DNA of 64,000 nucleotides from NCBI RefSeq assembly GCF_001905725.1, contig NZ_LIWB01000021.1, forward strand, positions 62,001-126,000. The letters are read 5' to 3'. The position numbers and the translations under genes are program-made. Under the pieces are notes generated by a model. That model saw only the letters and a list, made by a program, of their open reading frames with translations. It had not been told where the DNA came from and searched no databases. This document shows, piece after piece, positions 18,766-27,139 of the stretch. How positions within the stretch are numbered: position 1 is the stretch's first letter; each line of letters opens with the position of its first letter. Source of the DNA: Streptomyces sp. CB02400 (lineage in GTDB: Bacteria > Actinomycetota > Actinomycetes > Streptomycetales > Streptomycetaceae).

Positions 18766-19701
18766 TCAGCCCTTCACCGCACCGGTGAGCATGCCCTTCT
18801 TGAAGTGCTTCTGGACGAACGGCGACAACACCGCCACCGGCAACAACGCCATCACCATGACGGCCATCTGCACGGCGAGACCGGACAGCTCACCGGTCTT
18901 GATCGCCTGGCCGAGCCCGACCGGCGCCTCCTGCTTCTGCACAAGCTGGATCATGACGTTCTGCAGCGGCAGCATGTCCTGGTCGTTGAGATACAGCGAG
19001 GCGTTGAACCAGGCACTCCAGTACCCGACGGCGTAGAACAGCGTGATCACCGCGACGACCGCGCGGGACAGCGGCAGCACGATCTGCCACAGGATGCGCA
19101 GGTCCCCGGCGCCGTCGATGCGGGCGCTGTCGATCAGCTCCTGCGAGATGCCCATGAAGAAGCCGCGCAGCACCAGGATGTTGAACACGCTGATCGCGCT
19201 GGGCAGGATCAGCGCGAGATAGCTGTCCGTCAGGCCCAGCGACTGCACCAGCAGATAGGTGGGGATGAGGCCGGCGCTGAAGAACATCGTGGCCAGCAGC
19301 ACCATGAGGATCCAGCGGTGGCCGACGGAGCCACTGCGGGACAGTCCGTAGGCGCACAGCACGGACACCGCCATCGAGAAGAGGGTGCCGACGAGGGTGA
19401 CGCCGATGCTGACGATCGTGGCGCGGGTGACCTGGCCGCCGCTGAGCAGTTCCTGGTAGGCGATGAAGGTGATGTCCTTCGGGATCATCACCAGCCCGCC
19501 CGCCTCGTCGATGGTCTTCCGTGAGGACAGGCTGGTGACGACGACGATCCACAGCGGGAACAGGATGGCCAGGCAGGCGAAGAGCAGGACCAGCCCCTTG
19601 CCGGCGAGTCCGGCCCGGCTGGGTGCCTCCTCCCACACCGGCCGGGGCGGAGCCGCCCACCGACCGGGAGTCCGCGCGGGCTTGTCGATCACTGCGGTCA
19701 T
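18766..19701 (-). CDS. Carbohydrate ABC transporter permease (LplC/YtcP type)
   Basis: A 311-residue inner-membrane permease of the CUT1 oligosaccharide importer class with six hydrophobic segments. The EAA loop that contacts the ATPase reads ELIDSARIDGAGDLRILWQI. ATG at 19701 overlaps the stop of the partner permease as ATGA. Together with the partner and the binding protein it should import xyloglucan oligosaccharides. No ATPase is encoded nearby, which is normal for Streptomyces CUT1 systems that share MsiK. Confidence 0.92.
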   Translation of the reverse strand: MTAVIDKPARTPGRWAAPPRPVWEEAPSRAGLAGKGLVLLFACLAILFPLWIVVVTSLSSRKTIDEAGGLVMIPKDITFIAYQELLSGGQVTRATIVSIGVTLVGTLFSMAVSVLCAYGLSRSGSVGHRWILMVLLATMFFSAGLIPTYLLVQSLGLTDSYLALILPSAISVFNILVLRGFFMGISQELIDSARIDGAGDLRILWQIVLPLSRAVVAVITLFYAVGYWSAWFNASLYLNDQDMLPLQNVMIQLVQKQEAPVGLGQAIKTGELSGLAVQMAVMVMALLPVAVLSPFVQKHFKKGMLTGAVKG

Positions 19702-20732
19702 TTCTTGTACACCCCCTGCTCGCCCATGAGGTGGGCCACCTTGTTCGCTGCCAGGACCAGGCCGAGACTGATGACGCCCTTGACGAGACCGGCGGCGGCC
19801 GCGTAGCTGAAGTCCTGGTTGCGCACACCGTTCCACCACACGAAGGTGTCCAGGACCTCCGCGGCGCCCGGTCCCACGGCGCCTCGTTGCAGGAGGATCT
19901 GTTCGAACCCGACGGTCAGGGCGTCACCGACGCGCAGCACCAGCAGCAGGGCGATCACCGGCCGCAGCGCGGGCAGCGTGACGTGCCACATGCGGCGCCA
20001 GCGGTTGGCGCCGTCCATCGCGGCGGCCTCGTACAGGTCGGGACTGACCGAGGCCAGCGCGGCGAGGAAGACGATGATCCCCCAGCCGGCGTCCTTCCAC
20101 ACGCTCTGCGCGGTGATCAGGAACTTGAAGGTCTCCGGGTCGGTCATGATGTCGAGCCCGTCGTACCCGTGCTGCCTCAGCAGCTGGGAGAGGAGCCCGG
20201 CACCGCCGAGCAGTTGCTGGAAGACGGCGACGACCAGCACCCACGAGAAGAAGTGCGGCAGGTAGAGGATGGCCTGCGAGATCGCCCGTACCCTCGGCCT
20301 GACCACGCTGTTGATGAGCAGCGCGAGCAGGATGGGGATCGGGAAGTACAGCACCAGCTGGAGGAAGAACAGCACCAGCGTGTTCTGGACCGAGTTCCAG
20401 AAGGCGGAGTCCTCGAAGATCCGCTGGAAGTTCTCCAGGCCCACCCAGGGGCTGCGCAGGATGGAGACGACCCCGTTGTCGCTGATGTAGGGGTCGTACT
20501 CCTGGAACGCGACGACGTTGCCGAGGATCGGCACATAGTTGAAGAGCAGTACCAGCAGGATGGCCGGCAGTGTCATCAGCAGCAGTACGCGGTCGCGTCT
20601 GAACCTCAACCGGAGGCTGAGTTTCCCGGCGGGTGGCTTCTTCGTGGCCCCGGTGGCGCCGCCGTGCGCCGCCGGGGGGTTCTCCTTCGCTTCGGCCTCG
20701 GTGTCGGTCCGAGGCACCGTGCTGTGGGACAC
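19698..20732 (-). CDS. Carbohydrate ABC transporter permease (LplB type)
   Basis: A 344-residue CUT1 permease with a cytoplasmic N-terminal tail of about 50 residues and six transmembrane segments (LLLMTLPAILLVLLFNYVP is the first). The EAA loop reads DLYEAAAMDGANRWRRMWHV. The LplB/YteP subtype usually works with unusually large binding proteins, which matches the 564-residue SBP upstream. The start lies 27 bp after the SBP stop, so these are one operon. Confidence 0.93.
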   Translation of the reverse strand: MSHSTVPRTDTEAEAKENPPAAHGGATGATKKPPAGKLSLRLRFRRDRVLLLMTLPAILLVLLFNYVPILGNVVAFQEYDPYISDNGVVSILRSPWVGLENFQRIFEDSAFWNSVQNTLVLFFLQLVLYFPIPILLALLINSVVRPRVRAISQAILYLPHFFSWVLVVAVFQQLLGGAGLLSQLLRQHGYDGLDIMTDPETFKFLITAQSVWKDAGWGIIVFLAALASVSPDLYEAAAMDGANRWRRMWHVTLPALRPVIALLLVLRVGDALTVGFEQILLQRGAVGPGAAEVLDTFVWWNGVRNQDFSYAAAAGLVKGVISLGLVLAANKVAHLMGEQGVYKK

Positions 20733-20759
20733 GGCGGTTCTCCTTGCCTCGGTACCTGG

Positions 20760-22454
20760 TCAGCCGGCCGCCGAGCCGTTCTCGTCGAGGATCTTCTGGT
20801 ACCAGTCGCGGAGCTTGTCCCCACCCTTGCTCTTCCAGTCGGAGACGGCCTGCTGCACGTCGCTGATCTTCTTGCGGCCGCGGATGACGTCGTCCTCCAG
20901 CTGCTCGAAGTCGTTGGAGAGGTTGGTGTAGCGGGAGGGCTCGGTGATCTGCATGCCGTAGAAGGACGGCTTCTTGGTGAAGGCGCCCATCCGCTGCTGC
21001 CACTCCACCTGCCCCTTGGCGACCTCGGGGAAGTCGGGGTGGGCGATGGTGGCGGCGGGGCTCGCGACCATCACGTAGGCGTTCATCACGTCGATGTTGC
21101 CCTGGTCGGTCTTGGTGGGCACACCGTCCTTGACGGTGTAGTGGGTGCCCTCCACACCGTAGTTGGTGGCCATGTACTCCTTGGTGCCGTACGGCGCGGC
21201 GGTGACGTTGGCGACGGCCAGCACGTCACGGATCACGGCCTCGGATGCCTTCTTGTTGACGAAGGCGAAGATGCCGGCCGGGTTCTGCGCCCACAGCGTG
21301 GGGTCGCCGCCGTCATGGCCGAAGATGTCCATGCCCCAGATCTTGAACTCGGGGTTCTGGGTGGCCTGTTCGGCGGTGCGGCTCCACCACTGCGAGGAGT
21401 CCTGGTTGTAGATCAGGAACTCACCGGCGGCGAACTTGGGCCCGGGGTCGGCGGCGTTGCTCTTGCCCAGCCTGGCGTCGGGGTGCACCACGTCGGCGGC
21501 GAACAGCTTGCGCGTCCACTCCAGGGCCTCGAGGTACTCCTCGGTCTCGATGCGGTAGACCAGCTTGCCGTCGACCTCGTTCCAGCCGAGCGACTTCTCG
21601 TTGCCGGAGAGCACACCGAAGGCGTTGAAGGCGGTCCATTTCATGTCCAGGCAGGCCCAGCGCTTGGCCTTGGCGTTGGTGGCGTCCTTGGCCAGCGCCA
21701 TGAACTCGTCGCACGAGCGGGGGACTTCGTAGCCCTCCTTCTCGAAGATGTCCTGGCGGTAGAGCGGCACGATGCCGGTGACGTACGAGGACGGCATGGG
21801 CAGGCCGCGCAGCTTGCCGCCGAAGATGGACCGCTGCCAGGCGTCGGTGGGGATCGCGGCGAGGTTCGGGTACTCCTTGACCGCGTCGCCGGACAGGTAC
21901 GGGCCGAGGTCGGCGAACTTGCCGATGATGGCGCTGGGGATCTTGCCCGTCATGTTCCAGCCGGGCACGACCACCACGTCGGGCACCTCGCTGGAGGCGA
22001 GGACCGCGCCGAGCTTCTGGTCGTAGGTGTTGCCGTCCTGGTTCTGCCAGACCACGTCGACGCCGATGAGGTCGTTCATCGACGTGTAGTAGGCGTTGCC
22101 GTCCTTGGGCGGGGAGCCCCAGAACGGCGACATGATGGTGACCTTGCCGCCCTTGCCGAGCTTCTTCGGCACCGACGTCTTCAGGCCCGCCAGGTCGAGC
22201 TTGCTGGTGAAACCGACCGCGGAACCGTTCTTGCTGGGGATGTCGGGCGTGACCACATTGCTCGCCACGTACGCCGGGAGGATCTTCTTGGCGTCCTTGC
22301 TCGACGTGGTGCCGTCCCGCGAACCTCCGTCGGATCCGCCGCACGCGGCGAGCAGCGGCATTCCTCCCGCCACCGCTGCGGTGGCGACCGCCGTGGAGGC
22401 GAGGAAGCTTCTCCGGCTCGGTCCGGAGGAGCTGGGGGCGGCGTTCGGCGTCAT
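20760..22454 (-). CDS. Extracellular solute-binding lipoprotein of the oligosaccharide importer
   Basis: A 564-residue family 1 solute-binding protein of the large LplA type. The N-terminus is a Tat lipoprotein signal: SRRSFLASTAVATAAVAGG with lipobox LLAAC. The mature part has typical sugar-SBP features (KVTIMSPFWGSP, VVPGWNM, YNQDSSQWWS). It would capture xyloglucan oligosaccharides released by GH74 and GH12 at the cell surface. It is the first gene of the minus-strand operon and is read from the control region at 22455-22810, which carries an operator 127 bp upstream of its start. Confidence 0.93.
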   Translation of the reverse strand: MTPNAAPSSSGPSRRSFLASTAVATAAVAGGMPLLAACGGSDGGSRDGTTSSKDAKKILPAYVASNVVTPDIPSKNGSAVGFTSKLDLAGLKTSVPKKLGKGGKVTIMSPFWGSPPKDGNAYYTSMNDLIGVDVVWQNQDGNTYDQKLGAVLASSEVPDVVVVPGWNMTGKIPSAIIGKFADLGPYLSGDAVKEYPNLAAIPTDAWQRSIFGGKLRGLPMPSSYVTGIVPLYRQDIFEKEGYEVPRSCDEFMALAKDATNAKAKRWACLDMKWTAFNAFGVLSGNEKSLGWNEVDGKLVYRIETEEYLEALEWTRKLFAADVVHPDARLGKSNAADPGPKFAAGEFLIYNQDSSQWWSRTAEQATQNPEFKIWGMDIFGHDGGDPTLWAQNPAGIFAFVNKKASEAVIRDVLAVANVTAAPYGTKEYMATNYGVEGTHYTVKDGVPTKTDQGNIDVMNAYVMVASPAATIAHPDFPEVAKGQVEWQQRMGAFTKKPSFYGMQITEPSRYTNLSNDFEQLEDDVIRGRKKISDVQQAVSDWKSKGGDKLRDWYQKILDENGSAAG

Positions 22455-22580
22455 TGCGTCAACCCTTCATGGCGCACCAGGACACCCGGCGGTGGCCGTC
22501 GGCTGCGGTGTCTTCAGTGGAACTGGCTGAGCCGAAGCGGTCGTTCGGCGGAAGGTGCGCCGGAGTGGCGGGCCTCACAG

Positions 22581-22594
22581 TCGAAGCGCTTCGA
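22581..22594. promoter_or_regulatory. LacI-family operator, copy 3
   Basis: TCGAAGCGCTTCGA, a perfect 14-bp palindrome identical to the core of copy 1. It lies 127 bp upstream of the SBP start and is probably the control point for the importer-hydrolase operon. Confidence 0.75.
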
Positions 22595-22761
22595 TGTTGC
22601 TGCGAGGTTAAGTGAACACCCAGGGGCACACAAGAGTCGCATCGAAGATTCCTCGGATGTATGCGCGATTGCGATACAGGCATACTGCCCATGGATCATT
22701 CACGAGGCGTCCGATCCGTGCCCTCGGATCCCTTGACACCCACCCCCACCTCGAATGAGCA

Positions 22762-22775
22762 TCGAAGCGCTTCGA
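22762..22775. promoter_or_regulatory. LacI-family operator, copy 4
   Basis: TCGAAGCGCTTCGA again, 35 bp upstream of the GH3 GTG start, placed to overlap its promoter. Confidence 0.75.
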
Positions 22776-22810
22776 AAGCGCCTCGCCGCTCCATCCCGAG
22801 GGGAACCCAC

Positions 22811-25651
22811 GTGACCGCACAAACGCCGCCTACGCCGCCTTTCCGCGATACGACTCTGCCGTTCGCGAAGCGCATCGACGACCTTCTGTCGCGGCTCACC
22901 CTCGACGAGAAGATCGGATTTCTGCACCAGTTCGCGCCGGCCGTCGAGCGCCTGGACGTCGCCGCCTTCCGCACCGGCCAGGAGGCCCTGCACGGTGTCG
23001 CCTGGATGGGCCCGGCGACCGTGTTCCCCCAGGCCGTCGGTCTCGGCGCCACCTGGAACCAGGAACTGGTGCGCCGGGTGGGCGAGGCGGTGTCCCGCGA
23101 GACCCGCGCGATGCGCGCCCGCGACGAGCGCGTCGGCCTCAACGTCTGGGCCCCGACCGTCAATCTGCTGCGCCACCCGCTGTGGGGCCGCAACGAGGAG
23201 GGCTACTCGGAGGACCCGAAGCTCACCTCGGCGATCGCCACCGCCTACACCCACGGCCTGCGCGGCGACCACCCGGTGTACTGGCGCACGGCCCCCGTCC
23301 TCAAGCACTGGCTGGCGCACAACAACGAGACGGAGCGCGACACCACGTCCAGCTCCGTCCGCCCGCGCGTGCTGCACGAGTACGACCTGCGCGCCTTCCG
23401 CGACGCCGTCGAGGCGGGCGCGGTGGCGGGCGTGATGCCGGCGTACAACCTGGTCAACGGCCGCCCGAACCACGTCTCTCCGTATCTGCGCGACCAGTTG
23501 CGCGCCTGGACCGAAGAGGACCTGCTGGTCTGCTCGGACGCCGGCGCGCCGTCCAACCTGGTCGACTCTGAGCACTATTTCGACACCCACGAGGAGGCCA
23601 CCGCGGCGGCCCTGCGGGCCGGGGTCGACAGCTTCACCGACCACGGCACCGACGGCTCGAAGATCATCGGACGTGTCCGGGGCGCGCTGGAGCAAGGCCT
23701 GCTGACGGAGGCCGACATCGACACGGCCGTACGCCGCCAGCTCTCGGTGCGGTTCCGGCTCGGCGAGTTCGACCCGGGCGCGGACCCCTACGCCGGGGAG
23801 CAGCCCTTCGACACCCCGGAGCACCGGGCGCTCGCCCAGGAGGCCGCCGAGCAGGCGATCGTCCTGCTGAAGAACGACGGCCCGCTGCCGCTCGCCCCGG
23901 ACACCCGGATCGCGGTCGTCGGGCTGCTCGCCGACGAGTGCAAGCTCGACTGGTACAGCGGCAGCCTCATCCACCGCTCCACCCCGCTGGAGGGCCTCTA
24001 CGAGCGTTTCGGCGCCGAGCGCGTGGAGTTCGCCGAGGGCATGGACCGGGTGCTGCTGAAGACCTCCGCCGGTACGTTTCTGCACGTCCCGCCGGCCCCC
24101 GAGGCGCCCGAGACGGCGCGCGGCGCCGAGGGTGCCCTCGACCCGGCGCTGCTCGCGGGCCGCACCGACCTGCCGCCGCTCACCGCCGGGGCGGACGGCA
24201 CCGAACTCGCCCTGGCCGACTGGGGCGAGGGCGTGCTCACCCTGCGGGCGCCCGACGGCCGCTACCTCTCGGTCGCCGAGGACGGGTACGTGCGCGCCTC
24301 CGCCGACCAGCCGGGCGGCTGGATCGTGCAGGAGACGTTCCGGCTGGAACCGCACGGGGACGGTCACCTCCTCAGGCATGTGGGGACAGGACGCCATGTG
24401 CAGGTCGCCGCCGACGGCGTGAAGGTTGCCGAGGAGGATCCCGAGGTCTTCGAACTGGTCGTCGTCGAGCACGGGCAGGACGCGGTCACGCGCGCCGCGG
24501 CCGGCGCCGACGTGGTCGTGGTGGTCGCCGGCAACGATCCGCACATCAACGGGCGCGAGACCGAGGACCGTACGACGCTGCGGCTGCCCGCCCAGCAGGA
24601 GCGGCTGCTGCGCGCGGCCCGCGCCGCCAACCCGAACACGGTGCTGGTGCTGACCTCCGCCTACCCGTACGCGGTGGACGCGGCGGACCTCCCGGCGCTG
24701 CTGTGGACCGCGCACGGCGGTCAGGCCGCGGGCACCGCGCTGGCCCGGGTGCTCGCCGGTGACGTCTCCCCCGCCGGCCGGCTGCCGCAGACCTGGTACG
24801 CCGACGACGCCGACCTGCCGGACCTCCTGGACTACGACGTGATCGGTGGCCGGCAGACCTATCTGTACTTCGAGGGCACCCCGCTGTTCCCCTTCGGGCA
24901 CGGCCTGTCGTACGCGGGCTTCTCCTACGGGGAGCTGACGGCGGACGTCGACGGGTCGGCGGTGCGGGTCTCCTTCGCCGTCACCAACACCGGTGAGGTC
25001 ACCGCCGACGAGGTGCCCCAGCTCTACACGCGGGCCGTGGACCCGTCGGTGCCGCGTCCGCGCCGTGAGCTGCTGGCACACCGGAGGGTGACGCTGGCGC
25101 CCGGGGAGACGGCCGAGCTGTCCTTCGTGCTGCCGCTGTCCGTCTTCGCGTTCTGGGACGTGGCGGTGGGCCGGTGGCGGGTGGAGCCGGGGGCGTACGA
25201 GCTGCTGGCCGGGGCGTCCAGCGAGGACGTGCGGGCACGGGCCACGGTCACCCTGGACGGCGAGCCGGCCGTCCCGCGCCCCGTCCTCGAACACGGCCTG
25301 GACGCGGCCGACTTCGACGAGCAGAGCGGTGTCGAGATCGTCGACCGCGCGAAGGCGGCGGGCGACGCGGTCACCGCCGTGGCCGGGAAGGACGGCGAAC
25401 TCCTCTTCCGGAGCTGCGACTTCGGCGGCGGGGTGACGAAGCTGACCGTGGAGGTGTCCGGCGAGGGCACGGCCGAGGTCTCGCTCGACGGCGGGCCGGT
25501 GCTCGCCGAACTGTCGCCGGAGGCGCCCACGTCCGGCCCGTACGACTACACCACGCTCCACGCGTCCTTCGCCGTCGCCGACGGCGTGCACGACGTGCGG
25601 CTCCGGCTGCGCGGCCCGCTGCGGGTCGCGCGGGTCGGCTTCTCCGGTTGA
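22811..25651 (+). CDS. GH3 beta-glucosidase/xylosidase with internal fascin-like domain
   Basis: A 946-residue cytoplasmic GH3 enzyme. GTG at 22811 follows GAGGGGAA by eight bases. The barrel has VFPQAVGLGATWN, KHWLAHNNE and the nucleophile D243 in LLVCSDAGAPSNL. The second domain carries GRETEDRTTL with the likely acid/base Glu. Between about residues 440 and 560 an extra beta-rich insert (LRAPDGRYLSVAEDG, HVGTGRHVQVAADG) looks like a fascin/beta-trefoil carbohydrate-binding fold. A fibronectin-like domain follows (FAVTNTGEVTADEVPQLY), and a final stretch of about 110 residues resembles CBM6. Substrate is probably beta-linked glucose of xyloglucan oligosaccharides, though a beta-xylosidase role cannot be excluded. 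Confidence 0.9.
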   Translation: MTAQTPPTPPFRDTTLPFAKRIDDLLSRLTLDEKIGFLHQFAPAVERLDVAAFRTGQEALHGVAWMGPATVFPQAVGLGATWNQELVRRVGEAVSRETRAMRARDERVGLNVWAPTVNLLRHPLWGRNEEGYSEDPKLTSAIATAYTHGLRGDHPVYWRTAPVLKHWLAHNNETERDTTSSSVRPRVLHEYDLRAFRDAVEAGAVAGVMPAYNLVNGRPNHVSPYLRDQLRAWTEEDLLVCSDAGAPSNLVDSEHYFDTHEEATAAALRAGVDSFTDHGTDGSKIIGRVRGALEQGLLTEADIDTAVRRQLSVRFRLGEFDPGADPYAGEQPFDTPEHRALAQEAAEQAIVLLKNDGPLPLAPDTRIAVVGLLADECKLDWYSGSLIHRSTPLEGLYERFGAERVEFAEGMDRVLLKTSAGTFLHVPPAPEAPETARGAEGALDPALLAGRTDLPPLTAGADGTELALADWGEGVLTLRAPDGRYLSVAEDGYVRASADQPGGWIVQETFRLEPHGDGHLLRHVGTGRHVQVAADGVKVAEEDPEVFELVVVEHGQDAVTRAAAGADVVVVVAGNDPHINGRETEDRTTLRLPAQQERLLRAARAANPNTVLVLTSAYPYAVDAADLPALLWTAHGGQAAGTALARVLAGDVSPAGRLPQTWYADDADLPDLLDYDVIGGRQTYLYFEGTPLFPFGHGLSYAGFSYGELTADVDGSAVRVSFAVTNTGEVTADEVPQLYTRAVDPSVPRPRRELLAHRRVTLAPGETAELSFVLPLSVFAFWDVAVGRWRVEPGAYELLAGASSEDVRARATVTLDGEPAVPRPVLEHGLDAADFDEQSGVEIVDRAKAAGDAVTAVAGKDGELLFRSCDFGGGVTKLTVEVSGEGTAEVSLDGGPVLAELSPEAPTSGPYDYTTLHASFAVADGVHDVRLRLRGPLRVARVGFSG

Positions 25652-25679
25652 GGGTCCGGACGCGGCCGACACCAAGAAG

Positions 25680-25712
25680 GGGCCCGGCACCGAAGGCATC
25701 GGTGCCGGGCCC
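25680..25712 (+). terminator. Terminator hairpin after the GH3 gene
   Basis: A perfect 14-bp stem (GGGCCCGGCACCGA at 25680-25693 with 25699-25712) around a five-base loop, 28 bp after the GH3 stop. It closes the xyloglucan locus on the right. Confidence 0.85.
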
Positions 25713-25846
25713 CGGTGCTTCGTTTCCGGAGGGCCGCTTCCGAAGGGCTGCTCCGGGAGCGCGGCCCCGAGCCGGGAACCCCCCTTCGGGTAAGGGGAAG
25801 TCAATATGATGCCGGGGTCAGTTTTAACGGAGGGGAGATCTTTTTC

Positions 25847-26305
25847 ATGTCCGGCAGCAACCCCGCACCCGGTGGGTTCGGGCCGCCGTCACAGCCCCCG
25901 CAGCAGCCGGGCCCCGGTTACGGCTACCCGCAGTCCGGCCCGTCCTACGGCTACCCCTCGGGTCCCGCTCCGCAGGGCATGCCCCCCGCGCCCTATCCGC
26001 AGGCGCCCGGCTACATGATGCCCATGCAGCCGAGCAACGGCATGGGGACCACCGGGCTGGTGCTGGGCATCATCGGCCTGGTCTGCAGCCTCACCTTCTT
26101 CCTGTGGTTCTTCGGTGTGATCCTGGGCATCCTGGCGATCGTCTTCGGCGCCGTCGGCCGGGGGAAGGCGAACCGCGGCGAGGCCACCAACAAGGGCTCG
26201 GCGACCGCCGGGCTCATCTGCGGCATCGTGGCCACGGTGATCCTGCCGCTGCTCGGCATCCTGCTCTTCGCCAGTGTCATGGGAGGCATCGGCGCGGCGT
26301 CCTGA
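25847..26305 (+). CDS. DUF4190-type small membrane protein
   Basis: A 152-residue protein with a Pro/Gly/Tyr-rich cytoplasmic N-terminus (YGYPQSGPSYGYPSGP) and two hydrophobic helices in the C-terminal half (GLVLGIIGLVCSLTFFLWFF and LICGIVATVILPLLGILLF) separated by a short polar loop. This is the DUF4190 layout, common in actinomycetes and of unknown function. ATG at 25847 with a GGGGAG site nine bases upstream is chosen over upstream frames. A related but longer protein is encoded at 44994-45710. Confidence 0.82.
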   Translation: MSGSNPAPGGFGPPSQPPQQPGPGYGYPQSGPSYGYPSGPAPQGMPPAPYPQAPGYMMPMQPSNGMGTTGLVLGIIGLVCSLTFFLWFFGVILGILAIVFGAVGRGKANRGEATNKGSATAGLICGIVATVILPLLGILLFASVMGGIGAAS

Positions 26306-26320
26306 ACGCCTGTCCTGACT

Positions 26321-26349
26321 GAGGGCCGGTCCGCATCGGACCGGCCCTC
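26321..26349. terminator. Bidirectional terminator between convergent genes
   Basis: GAGGGCCGGTCCG at 26321-26333 pairs perfectly with 26337-26349 across a three-base loop. It separates the DUF4190 gene (plus) from the NADAR gene (minus). Confidence 0.85.
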
Positions 26350-26371
26350 CGCCGTGTGCGAAGGTCCCCGT

Positions 26372-26941
26372 TCAGCCAGCACGCAGCCGTCGCCGGGCCT
26401 CCATCAACGCGAACCCCAGCAGGTTCGGACCCCTCCAGCGCTCCGGGTCGCTCGCCCCCTCGTCGCCGGCCGCGAGGCCGATGCCCCACACCCGGTCCAC
26501 CGGGCTCGCCTCGACCAGGACGCGGTCGCCCGTGTTCAGCAGGAACGCCCGCAGGTCGTCGTGGGCCGCGAACTTGTGCACGCTGCCCTCGACGACGATG
26601 CCGAGCCGCTCCCGGCGCCATGTCTCCTCGTCGAAGCCGCGCACCAGCCGTCCGGCCTTCTTCGCCTGAGAGGGATGCTCCGCGGCCAGCACCCGCCGCT
26701 CCCCCTCCGGGTCCCCGAACAGCCGGGCCTTGGCCGCCATCATCCAGTGCTCGGCGGTCGCGTACCCCACCCCGTCCACCGTGAACGGCGACGGCCACCA
26801 CTGGCTCAGGCAGCTCGCCCCGATCCGGCCGTCGGGCAGCGGCCAGTGTCCCCAGAAGTGCAGGTACTTGATCCTCGCCCCGGCGCGGGCCGCCTCGATC
26901 AGCGTCTCCCGCGAGTCCGTCGCCCCCGTGATCCTCTCCAT
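26372..26941 (-). CDS. NADAR family protein (YbiA-like, DUF1768)
   Basis: A protein of about 189 residues of the NADAR fold, whose characterised members hydrolyse N-glycosidic bonds in riboflavin intermediates or ADP-ribosylated molecules. Diagnostic stretches are LSQWWPSPFTVDG, YATAEHWMMAAKARLFGD and RVWGIGLA, including the conserved Trp/Glu region of the active site. The start is not certain. ATG at 26941 (MERITGATDS) is taken, but GTG at 26965 has a better placed GGAG. The cellular role here is unknown and the gene stands alone between a terminator and the polyamine operon. Confidence 0.82.
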   Translation of the reverse strand: MERITGATDSRETLIEAARAGARIKYLHFWGHWPLPDGRIGASCLSQWWPSPFTVDGVGYATAEHWMMAAKARLFGDPEGERRVLAAEHPSQAKKAGRLVRGFDEETWRRERLGIVVEGSVHKFAAHDDLRAFLLNTGDRVLVEASPVDRVWGIGLAAGDEGASDPERWRGPNLLGFALMEARRRLRAG

Positions 26942-27139
26942 GCACGCGAGTCTGGCAGCAACCACTGACACTCCGTCCTGCCTTTTCCGTGGCTACTCGA
27001 CACCTGGTCGACAGATTCCGTCGCGTAACCAAAAGGCAACAACGGAATCACTTGTTGGAGCCCACTCGTTCTGTCAGGATCGGCACTCAAATCGAGCTGG
27101 AGCCACGCCGCCCCCCTCGGGGACACGGAGGAGAGCGAC

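Larger units (their letters stand above)
22455..22810. other. Divergent control region of the importer operon and GH3 gene
   Basis: This 356-bp gap separates the SBP gene (minus) from the GH3 gene (plus) and carries two perfect copies of the operator, one toward each gene. An open frame with ATG at 22661 reaches into it, but the operator copy would then be coding, and the GTG at 22811 with its ribosome site is a better start. Confidence 0.75.

Noticed and set aside
22661..22810. ATG at 22661 as the GH3 start
   Set aside because: It would add 50 residues with no homology and put the operator at 22762-22775 inside the coding sequence. GTG at 22811 has a good ribosome site.
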